Shown one piece after another: positions 57,682-64,000 of a stretch of DNA of 64,000 nucleotides; the stretch's first letter is position 1, and each line of letters begins with the position of its first letter. The translations under genes were made by a program, and so were the position numbers. A model generated the notes under the pieces. That model was not told the DNA's origin. It ran no database searches and saw only the letters and a program-made list of their open reading frames with translations. This stretch comes from DATKFM01 sp963851215. GTDB taxonomy: Bacteria; Pseudomonadota; Alphaproteobacteria; Dongiales; Dongiaceae. Location of the stretch: positions 693,220 to 757,219 of the forward strand of contig CAWKOG010000020.1 in assembly GCA_963851215.1 (NCBI GenBank), read 5' to 3'.

Positions 57682-58029
57682 CTAGGCCACGGCGTCGATA
57701 AGTGGTGGTATTCCCTTATGACGACCGTTGATTTGCGCCGTATCCTCGGCAATCGCACCCGGCTTGTCCCGCAGGCTGCCGATATAGAGCGCGCAGGTGA
57801 CTCGCAGCAGCGAAGTGAAGTTCCCCACCTCGCCGCGCAGTTCCATGACCTCGTCATAGAGCGTGCTCATGAAGCGGGGCGCGGTCATGTTCTGGCGGGC
57901 GGAGATCTCGTCCAAGATCGCCCAGAAATAGGCTTCCAGGCGGATGCTGGTGGAATACCCGTTCAGCCGCACAGAGCGGGTAATAAGCTCATAGGCTTCA
58001 GGGCTTTGACTGGCAAAGATCTTGCACAT
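57682..58029 (-). CDS. Ribbon-helix-helix domain protein
   Basis: A 115-aa protein. CKIFASQSPEAYELITRSVR followed by LNGYSTSIRLEAYFWAILDE and MTAPRFMSTLYDEVMEL is the RHH_4 (PF13467-type) pattern common in alphaproteobacteria; RSVRLNGYSTSIRLE is the DNA-binding strand with helix. The C-terminal part is Gly- and Asp-rich. It probably regulates transcription of unknown targets. A GCCGCC-TGTTT-GGCGGC hairpin lies 30-50 bases upstream of its start. Confidence 0.86.
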   Translation of the reverse strand: MCKIFASQSPEAYELITRSVRLNGYSTSIRLEAYFWAILDEISARQNMTAPRFMSTLYDEVMELRGEVGNFTSLLRVTCALYIGSLRDKPGAIAEDTAQINGRHKGIPPLIDAVA

Positions 58030-58185
58030 GACGCCTCCCTTCGCGGCCGGGTTCGCCCCGGTCCCGCCGCCTGTTTCGGCGGCACTTATTCAGCTTTCAC
58101 AAGATACTAAACCCAATCGGAGGCGTTTCAAGCGGCATCGGCGGATGTTGCAGGTGCGAAGGATTTTGATGCCATTTCGTATCAC

Positions 58186-58287
58186 GTAGGGGGGACCGGC
58201 GGTCGCCTGTCACGAAGTTGCACGGCATCGACACGGGCGACCGCACAGGCAGATCGCGAAGCGATCTTGCCGGGGTCGCCCCTACAA
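58186..58287. repeat. ~100-bp palindromic element, copy B
   Basis: Starts GTAGGGGGGACCGGCGG and ends GGTCGCCCCTAC, so the ends are inverted copies with one mismatch. Inside is AGATCGCGAAGCGATCT (58251-58267), the same core as in 24317-24416. It lies between the RHH gene and corA, right at the corA stop. Confidence 0.8.
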
Positions 58288-59253
58288 CCACCCCGACCGC
58301 TTGAACCGGTAATAGAGAAAGCTGCAGGCGCCGAGGATCACCAGCAGGATCATCGGATAGCCGAACCGCCAGTTGAGTTCCGGCATATGGTCGAAGTTCA
58401 TGCCATAAATGCCGGCCACCGCCGTGGGCACCGCCAGGATCGCCGCCCAGCTCGCCAGCTTGCGCGTCACCTCGCCCTGGTTATTGGTCGAAAGCAGCAG
58501 GTTCACCTCCAGCGCCGAGTTCAGCAGCTCCCGCAGATAGTCGATGCTCTCGGCGACGCGCAGCACATGATCATGCACGTCGCGGAAGTAAGGATGGGTG
58601 CTGCGGTCGACGGTCGGCACATCAAAGCGCATGAGCCGGTTCGTCATTTCCACCACAGGCGTCACCGCGCGGCGCAGCTCCAGCAGATCGCGCTTCAGCC
58701 CGAAGATGTCGTTGACCATTCTGCGGGTGAAGCTCTTGCCGGACAGCGCCTCCTCTAACCGCTCGACTTCCGCCTCCAGCTCCTCGACGACGGGCATGTA
58801 GTTGTCGACGACGAAGTCCATGATGGAATAGAGGACGAAGTCCACGCCTTCGCGCAACATCTCCGGCCGCCGCTCGCAGCGCAGACGAACATCGGCGTAA
58901 GAAGATGAGGGGCCGTGGCGCACGGTGATGATGTAGCTGCGGCCGCTGAAGATGTGGGTTTCGCCGAACTGGATCTTGCCGGCCACGAGCTGGGCGGTGC
59001 GTAAAACGACAAACAGCGACTCGTCATAAACTTCGAGTTTCGGTCGCTGATGGGCGCGATGGGCGTCCTCGATCGCCAGTTCATGGAGGTTGAAGCGGTG
59101 CTGCACCTTTGCCAGTACTTCCTCGTCGGGTTCATGCAGCCCGATCCAGACAAAAGCGCCTTTACCCGGCGTGTATTTGTCGAGCTGATCGATATCCAGA
59201 TCGGCGACCCGGCGGCCATTCTCATAGGCCGCGCATCCCACGACTTGGCTCAT
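58282..59253 (-). CDS. corA: CorA-type magnesium/cobalt transporter
   Basis: A 323-aa protein. The pore-loop signature is YGMNFDHMPELNWRFGYP between the two C-terminal helices (AILAVPTAVAGI and ILLVILGACSFLYYRF). The long N-terminal cytoplasmic domain has FVWIGLHEPDEEVLAKVQHR and the VYDESLFVVLRTA stretch. It imports Mg2+ or Co2+. Length matches bacterial CorA. The stop lies inside repeat copy B. It is a single gene. Confidence 0.93.
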   Translation of the reverse strand: MSQVVGCAAYENGRRVADLDIDQLDKYTPGKGAFVWIGLHEPDEEVLAKVQHRFNLHELAIEDAHRAHQRPKLEVYDESLFVVLRTAQLVAGKIQFGETHIFSGRSYIITVRHGPSSSYADVRLRCERRPEMLREGVDFVLYSIMDFVVDNYMPVVEELEAEVERLEEALSGKSFTRRMVNDIFGLKRDLLELRRAVTPVVEMTNRLMRFDVPTVDRSTHPYFRDVHDHVLRVAESIDYLRELLNSALEVNLLLSTNNQGEVTRKLASWAAILAVPTAVAGIYGMNFDHMPELNWRFGYPMILLVILGACSFLYYRFKRSGWL

Positions 59254-59625
59254 TCGGAACTCCCTGCCCCTTACTCCGATAGCTTGTCGACGCCGGCGCC
59301 GGACAGCCGCACGTCACCGCTTGCACCGCTCCCGACATTTGAACCTCTAGAAAGCCATGGGCAAGGGCCAGTTGGCATAGGGCCTCCAGCTTCAAAGCCT
59401 CTTTGAGCGGCGGGCGAATATCCAGTCCGGCGAACCAGCACCACGGAAATCGCACAATCAAAGTTAAGTTCTTGCAGCCCGCTGCATTTCGCGACAATTC
59501 AACGATTTCTCAGTCTTTTCGCGGATTATTTCGATTGTACTTGAGCCTGGCGAAGCCCATATAAGGTACTATCAGCGACATTGTTGAGCCGTCCACGCAG
59601 GTCGCGTGCCGTAAAGCGAGCGCCA
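59254..59625. other. Gene-free stretch upstream of corA and the 59626 gene
   Basis: About 370 bases between divergent genes. It becomes AT-richer near 59450-59580. A loose resemblance to a heat-shock promoter (CTTGAG, then CCCATATA at 59568) has the wrong spacing, so I do not call it. No coding frame is convincing. Confidence 0.4.
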
Positions 59626-60048
59626 ATGACCATGCGGACAAGCCAAAAAACCGTCACTTTCCGTCGCCCCTTCTCATTGAGCGGGATCGACGATGTGCAG
59701 CCTGCGGGGGCCTACACGGTTGAGATCAACGAAGAACTGATCGAGGGGCTCTCGTTTCCCTCGTGGCGCCGGACGGCAACCGTCTTGCTGTTGCGGCAGC
59801 CGGGTGCCGCCGGCATCGGCCAGGACGTTGAGATCGATCCGCTCGAACTGGAAGCCGTTCAGGATAGCGACGCACTGGAATTGCCCGAGGCCGTGATTCA
59901 GGCAAGCCTCGGCGACCTGTTGACCGACGGCGTTCTGCAGCAAGCGGTGCACAGCGCCGGCCTTTCGCCGGCTGGATTCAAGACGTTCCTGCATGAGCTT
60001 TCCAAACGCATCGATGTTGCGCGAAGGGAACGGCAGGCGAGCGCCTGA
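59626..60048 (+). CDS. Hypothetical protein near groEL
   Basis: A 140-aa protein from the ATG at 59626. Start TSQKTVTFRRPFSLSGIDDV, then AGAYTVEINEELIEGLSFPS, then WRRTATVLLLRQPGAAGIGQ and DVEIDPLELEAVQDSDA. The first half is a small beta-rich domain that I recall in alphaproteobacterial unnamed proteins; the second half is helical. No active-site motif is seen and no signal peptide. It lies upstream of the zinc-ribbon and GroEL genes on the same strand, but 200 bases separate it from the former. Confidence 0.7.
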   Translation: MTMRTSQKTVTFRRPFSLSGIDDVQPAGAYTVEINEELIEGLSFPSWRRTATVLLLRQPGAAGIGQDVEIDPLELEAVQDSDALELPEAVIQASLGDLLTDGVLQQAVHSAGLSPAGFKTFLHELSKRIDVARRERQASA

Positions 60049-60248
60049 AACGGGCGCCGTTAATCGGTCCAAACTCGGCGAGTTTCCGTATTTGACCGCA
60101 CGCCTCATCTCGTCAGCGCGCAATGCAGTAAAATAGATTGTCGGCAGTAGCCTGCGCGAAAGCGCCCGTCAGGACACGGCAGCTTCAGTAGGGCCGAAAC
60201 AGAAATTCTTATGCACCATGTAGACTTTAGGTCACGGAGATAGAGAGC

Positions 60249-60455
60249 ATGCCGGCACAGTCACGCCAAAACCATCGCAAACCCGAGCCCGACGCCAATT
60301 TTGCGGGAGTACCCAAGCGGCGGATGTGCCTGATGTGCGGATCTAACTTCGCCAGCGCCTGGTCGGGCGAACGCGTCTGCCCGGTCTGCAAGAATAAATC
60401 GGTCTGGCGCATGGGCGTCCAGCTCCGGTCGCGCCCGGCGGGCGTCGGCAAATAG
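60249..60455 (+). CDS. Small zinc-ribbon protein
   Basis: A 68-aa protein with two CxxC pairs, MCLMCGSNFASAWSGERVCP followed by VCKNK, spaced as a zinc ribbon. The N-terminus is basic and polar (RQNHRKPEPD), and the C-terminus is basic (WRMGVQLRSRP). It may bind nucleic acid or a protein partner. It lies 101 bases before groEL on the same strand. No family name is recognised. Confidence 0.68.
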   Translation: MPAQSRQNHRKPEPDANFAGVPKRRMCLMCGSNFASAWSGERVCPVCKNKSVWRMGVQLRSRPAGVGK

Positions 60456-60556
60456 CCGGCTCGCATTGAACTGCAGGAAAACACGCTCTCGGCGCAAGTA
60501 GCGCGAGAGACAGCACGTAGGTCTCGAAACTAGGGAATAGAAGGGATTCAATCTTT

Positions 60557-62209
60557 ATGGCTGCAAAAGAAGTCAAGTTCGGCGCCGACGCGCGCGAGCG
60601 CATGATCCGTGGTGTCGATATCCTCGGTAATGCCGTCAAGGTGACATTGGGACCCAAGGGCCGGAATGTGGTCCTGGCCCAGGCGTTCCGGGCGCCGCGC
60701 ATCACCAAGGACGGCGTGACGGTGGCAAAGGAGATCGAACTTCACAACAGGTTCGAGAACATGGGCGCGCAGATGGTGAAGGAAGTCGCCTCGAAGACCA
60801 GCGACCTTGCCGGCGACGGCACCACGACCGCGACGGTGCTGGCGCAGGCGATCGTCCGCGAAGGCGCCAAGGCTCTGGCAGCAGGCATGAACCCGATGGA
60901 CCTCAAACGCGGCATCGATCTCGCGGTGACGGCAGTGGTGGAGGATCTGCGGAAACGTTCGAAGAAGGTTTCGACAAACGCCGAGATCGCCCAGGTCGGC
61001 CGGATCTCCGCCAATGACGATCAGGAGATCGGCGACATGATCGCGCTGGCGATGAAGAAGGTCGGCAATGAAGGCGTCATCACGGTCGAAGAGGCGACGG
61101 GCCTGCAGACGGAACTCGATGTCGTCGAAGGCATGAAGTTCGACCGCGGCTACCTCTCGCCCTATTTCGTCACAAACGCGGAAAAGCTGACCACTGAGTT
61201 GGACGATCCCTATATCCTTCTGCACGAGAAGAAGCTGCCGGGTGTGCAGTCCCTGCTCCCCCTGCTCGAGGCCGTGGTCCAAAGCGGCAAGTCGCTGCTG
61301 ATCATTGCCGAGGACATGGAAGCCGAGGCGCTGGCAACGCTGGTGATCAACAAGCTGCGCGGCGGTCTCAAGGTCGCGGCGGTGAAGCCGCCCGGCTTCG
61401 GCGACAGCCGCAATGCGATGCTCGCGGATCTCGCCATTCTGACCGGCGGCCAGCTCATCAGCGAAGATCTCGGCCTCAAGTTCGAGAGCATCACGCTGGA
61501 CATGCTGGGCAAGGCGAAGAAGGTCCGCATCGACAAGGACACCACGACGATCATCGATGGCGCCGGCAAGAAGAAGGATATCCAGGACCGCGTGGGACAG
61601 CTCAAGCTGCAATCCGAGCGGACGGACTCCGAGTACGATCGCGAGAAACTGCAGGAGCGGCTGGCCAAGCTGAGCGGCGGTATTGCCGTCATTCGTGTCG
61701 GCGGATCCAGCGAGGTCGAAGTCAAGGAACGCAAGGACCGCATCGATGACGCCATGCATGCGACCCGCGCCGCGGTCGAGGAAGGCATCCTGCCGGGTGG
61801 CGGCGTGGCGCTGCTCTATGGCACACGTATCCTGGCCAAACTTAAGTCTCTCAATAGCGATCAGAACGCGGGTATCGATATTGTCCGCCGCGCCATTGCA
61901 TATCCGGCACGACTCATCGCTGAAAATGCCGGCGCTGACGGCGCTCTCGTCGTTGGCAAGTTGCTGGAAGCGGGCGACGTCAATCACGGCTTCGACGCCC
62001 AGAACGGCAAATATACCGATATGGTGAAAGCAGGTATCGTCGACCCGACCAAGGTGGTGCGGCTTGCGCTGCAGGGTGCCGCCTCCGTCGCCGCGCTCCT
62101 CCTGACCACCGAAGCGATGGTGACGCAGAAGGTGAACGGTAACGCCGCGTCGGAGATGCCATCTGGTGGAATGGGCGGCATGGGTGGCATGGGCGGGATG
62201 GATTTCTAG
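60557..62209 (+). CDS. groEL: Chaperonin GroEL
   Basis: A 550-aa protein. ATP site: GDGTTTATVLAQAIVREG. Other marks are KVTLGPKGRNVVLAQAFRAP near the start, AMKKVGNEGVITVEEATGLQ, AVKPPGFGDSRNAMLADLAI, DDAMHATRAAVEEGILPGGG and the Gly-Met tail GMGGMGGMGGMDF. No groES gene precedes it and no CIRCE operator (TTAGCACTC) is seen upstream, so this is probably an additional GroEL copy, as in many alphaproteobacteria. Upstream is CTCTCGGCGCAAGTAGCG followed by CGAGAG, a weak inverted repeat. No frameshift is seen, in contrast to many neighbours. Confidence 0.95.
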   Translation: MAAKEVKFGADARERMIRGVDILGNAVKVTLGPKGRNVVLAQAFRAPRITKDGVTVAKEIELHNRFENMGAQMVKEVASKTSDLAGDGTTTATVLAQAIVREGAKALAAGMNPMDLKRGIDLAVTAVVEDLRKRSKKVSTNAEIAQVGRISANDDQEIGDMIALAMKKVGNEGVITVEEATGLQTELDVVEGMKFDRGYLSPYFVTNAEKLTTELDDPYILLHEKKLPGVQSLLPLLEAVVQSGKSLLIIAEDMEAEALATLVINKLRGGLKVAAVKPPGFGDSRNAMLADLAILTGGQLISEDLGLKFESITLDMLGKAKKVRIDKDTTTIIDGAGKKKDIQDRVGQLKLQSERTDSEYDREKLQERLAKLSGGIAVIRVGGSSEVEVKERKDRIDDAMHATRAAVEEGILPGGGVALLYGTRILAKLKSLNSDQNAGIDIVRRAIAYPARLIAENAGADGALVVGKLLEAGDVNHGFDAQNGKYTDMVKAGIVDPTKVVRLALQGAASVAALLLTTEAMVTQKVNGNAASEMPSGGMGGMGGMGGMDF

Positions 62210-62238
62210 CGGCAACAAAGTCTGTCATCCCGGCTAAG

Positions 62239-62320
62239 GCGCTTGGGCATGCACAGATCTCGGTGATACCGAATGAACTCCCTTCTCCCCGCTGGGGGAG
62301 AAGGGGCAGGGGATGAGGGG
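62239..62320. repeat. REP-like element with TIR, left half (62.2 kb)
   Basis: Starts with the terminal inverted repeat GCGCTTGGGCATGCACAGATCT (62239-62260, 22 bp), then after 21 bases the palindromic module CCCTTCTCCCCGCTGGGGGA through GGATGAGGGG. The right half is at 62446-62538. The whole element is about 300 bp and is the best preserved of the family. Confidence 0.85.
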
Positions 62321-62445
62321 ACTCACGCGCGGCAGCGCGTCCAAGAGCAACAACCCTATTCGCCTGTGCGGCGTTGACCGAATGGTCGCTTCAGAAGAAC
62401 TTTGATCGTCTTGAAGGAATTCTTGCCGCGCTACCGTGCGCTAGT

Positions 62446-62538
62446 CCCCTCACCCCCTGCCCCCTCTCCCCCAAGGGGAGAGGGGTTCAGATTTAGCGCC
62501 AAGCATTCGCGACGCGAGATCTGTGCATACCCTAGCGC
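62446..62538. repeat. REP-like element with TIR, right half (62.4 kb)
   Basis: Starts CCCCTCACCCCCTGCCCCCT, followed by CTCCCCCAAGGGGAGAGGGG, then 31 bases later the TIR AGATCTGTGCATACCCTAGC (62517-62538 in full). The TIR is the inverse complement of 62239-62260 with 2 mismatches in 22. The centre between the halves is unique and non-coding. Confidence 0.85.
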
Positions 62539-62656
62539 GAAAGCGGGGACCCAGGAGAAGCAGAGCGCGATCTAGAGCGATGAACTCGATCCAACCCTGA
62601 AACTCTGGGTCCTCGCTGTCGCGAGGATGACAAAGAGAAGATGGCGGAGAACGGGC

Positions 62657-63344
62657 TTACACCGCCCGCTGCAGCGCCGCCCGCGCCAGCAGGCGCGTGG
62701 AATCCAATGTCGGCAGCGGCGAGTTCCCGTCGTTCATGATCAGGGGGATCTCCGTGCAGCCGAGGATGACGGCATCGCAGCCCTCGCCTTTCATCCGCTC
62801 GATGACCTTCTGGTGATAGGCAATCCCCTCGGGCTTGAACACGCCATAGACCAGCTCATCCATGATGATGCGGTTGATCTCGTCCCGCTCACCGGTATCC
62901 GGCCGCAGATACTTTAATCCGCGCGCCAATAGCTTTTCCGGATAGACCTCGCTGTCGACCAGCCACCGCGTGCCCGTCAGCCCGAGGCATTTGAATCCAC
63001 GCCCAGCCGCCTCGGCCGCAACGATCTCGGCGATATGCAGCCAGGGCAGCGGTGACCGCTCCGCGATAAAGGGCAGCGCCTGATGGATGGTGTTATCGGG
63101 GCAGATCAGGAAATCAGCGCCGACCGCCGCCAACTTGTTCGCCGAGACTAGCATCAGCTCCCCGACGGCCTGCCAGTCGTCGCGCTTGATGATGCTTCAC
63201 ATACTCGGCGAGCGAAGGCGTATGCATCGAGACTTCCGGATGCCCATGAGGCCCGAAAAGTTCTGCGCCTTCAGTGCAAATCGTCTGATAGCAGAGCGCC
63301 GCCCCTTCGGCGGAACAGGCGACGATACCGATATGTTGAGGCAT
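62657..63344 (-). CDS. Aspartate/glutamate racemase family protein (frameshifted)
   Basis: From the ATG at 63344: MPQHIGIVACSAEGAALCYQ with the first catalytic Cys region (ACSAEG), then HPEVSMHTPSLAEYVK. One extra base near 63192 breaks the frame, after which IIKRDDWQAVGELMLVSANK, FLICPDNTIHQALPFI and the second catalytic Cys in EGCDAVILGCTEIPLIMN follow to 62657. Joined length is about 229 aa, normal for the family. It would interconvert D- and L-forms of aspartate, glutamate or a related acid. Confidence 0.88.
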
Positions 63345-63470
63345 GCGAAGAGATTAGCGACGCATCGCCAGTCTCACAATGGCGCGGGAAAACCGTGAGC
63401 GACGGACGCTTCGACCGCCCATGTATAGGCGCCGGCTTGGAAGCCGCCGCTATCGCAAATCAGGCGAATA

Positions 63471-63719
63471 TCAGTGGCAGGTCAGCGTGCTCGGGGCGTT
63501 CTGTTCGTCGTTCCAGATCTGGTCAGTGACCCAGCTTACGGCCTCGGCCAGATTCTCGCGTCCCACCTGGGTGGAGACGATCGACGCGACTTCATTGAGG
63601 GCTGCTTCCAGCGCATCGGCGTGGGCACCCATTCCGTGCGCCCGCAGCAGGCGTGCCAGCGCCGCTCCGTTCGCCATCGACAATGCCGCCACCCGCGCGT
63701 TTTGAATGATCTCGCTCAT
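63471..63719 (-). CDS. Small hypothetical protein
   Basis: An 82-aa frame from the ATG at 63719. The sequence is mostly one amphipathic helix: IIQNARVAALSMANGAALAR, LLRAHGMGAHADALEAALNE and VASIVSTQVGRENLAEAVSW. It ends WNDEQNAPSTLTCH. There is no signal peptide. No family is recognised. It lies in the last part of the window on the same strand as the racemase, 126 bases upstream of that gene's start. Confidence 0.55.
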   Translation of the reverse strand: MSEIIQNARVAALSMANGAALARLLRAHGMGAHADALEAALNEVASIVSTQVGRENLAEAVSWVTDQIWNDEQNAPSTLTCH

Positions 63720-64000
63720 TTCTCTTGTCCCCATCTGCCCGTCCGGTGTGTGGTTTGTGGTTCCCGGACGACGATTTCGATGGCCCAAGGTTCGGCGAAA
63801 AGCTCTAACAATTCCTGAAATCAACGGTGAACGGACCATAAAGAATAACAGGCCCGCCGTTCACGGGCGCTTAATGATAAACGCGCGTTAGGCATGAATT
63901 GGCGCGGTTACAGTTGAAGTTGTGGCGCTGGAAGCTTGGCATTTTCCGCAGAAACGCGGCGGCCGTGGCAGCAAATACCAGGCTGAGTTTGATCGGTCAG
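63720..64000. other. Right window end, no gene recognised
   Basis: About 280 bases with no coding frame I can support. The last bases may belong to a gene outside the window. Confidence 0.35.

Larger units (their letters stand above)
62210..62656. other. Gene-free stretch holding the 62-kb repeat element
   Basis: About 450 bases after groEL with the repeat halves listed separately. GTCATCCCGGC at 62224 and GCGAAAGCGGGGACCC at 62537 resemble another very common dispersed palindrome of alphaproteobacteria. No gene is seen. Confidence 0.5.

Noticed and set aside
59557..59580. Heat-shock (sigma-32-like) promoter CTTGAG...CCCATATA
   Set aside because: Spacing of about 10 bases is too short, and the element is far from groEL.
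60456..60556. CIRCE operator before groEL
   Set aside because: No TTAGCACTC-N9-GAGTGCTAA; only a short CTCTCG/CGAGAG inverted repeat.
60548..62218. A minus-strand frame of 556 codons opposite groEL
   Set aside because: Antisense shadow of one of the most conserved proteins known; no independent signal.

Overview
The window is GC-rich, densely coded bacterial chromosome. It carries Mla-type ABC/MCE lipid transport, TamB, CorA, a ribbon-helix-helix regulator, a GroEL, and many ABC transporters with high-GC alphaproteobacterial character. I place it in the Alphaproteobacteria, probably a Rhodospirillales-like lineage (inference from gene content only). There is no prophage, transposase or CRISPR array. 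The accessory character comes from a surface-sugar locus, one lower-GC stretch, and several families of short palindromic repeats.

Layout. 1-1657: a class III cyclase/TolB/TPR protein running off the left edge. 2027-2103: tRNA-Pro(CGG). 2156-7859: surface carbohydrate genes of nonulosonic acid (pseudaminic/legionaminic type) synthesis. 7896-11959: a secreted small protein and a four-gene MlaE/F/D/lipoprotein operon. 12128-15431: apt, an M55 aminopeptidase and a large B12-binding radical SAM protein. 15428-17421: amidase and methyltransferase. 17678-18324: two near-identical 130-bp repeats around a DUF559 gene. 18398-20644: small secreted protein, mmsA and a 48-aa membrane peptide. 20645-24664: lower-GC island with two paralogous secreted proteins, a TamB remnant and repeats. 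24665-31290: patatin, membrane protein, CENP-V/GFA protein, TadG-like VWA protein, YbiU-like DUF1479 protein and a sugar-isomerase-type cupin. 31477-35984: CUT1 sugar ABC transporter. 36050-40077: methyltransferase, acetyltransferase, and a compact ExbB/ExbD-like three-gene operon. 40451-41983: MttB-family methyltransferase. 42771-50496: proline iminopeptidase, dipeptide ABC transporter and ornithine cyclodeaminase-like operon. 50493-57196: MFS, amidase, cupin, glucokinase and a two-subunit Tat-exported sugar/alcohol dehydrogenase. 57253-63719: VOC protein, RHH protein, CorA, zinc ribbon, GroEL, Asp/Glu racemase and a small hypothetical.

How genes work together. The nonulosonate genes (synthase, CMP transferase, PseG-like hydrolase, PseH-like acetyltransferase) would supply an activated surface sugar; the early steps (PseB/PseC or Leg equivalents) are not here. 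The sugar ABC transporter, glucokinase and periplasmic dehydrogenase fit glucose uptake and oxidation. The 42.8-50.5 kb operon reads as peptide uptake, proline-peptide hydrolysis and proline/ornithine conversion.

The most important caution is that about a dozen otherwise well-conserved genes are broken by single-base frameshifts. Of 16 events, 14 have the sign of one extra base, often in a GGG/CCC/AAA run. This looks like systematic indel error in the sequence rather than mass gene decay, so I describe these genes as continuous CDSs with a marked frameshift. The best candidate for an undescribed system is the overlapping ExbB/ExbD-like operon at 38391-40077; second is the pair of secreted proteins at 21095-23522 that share an unnamed N-terminal module.
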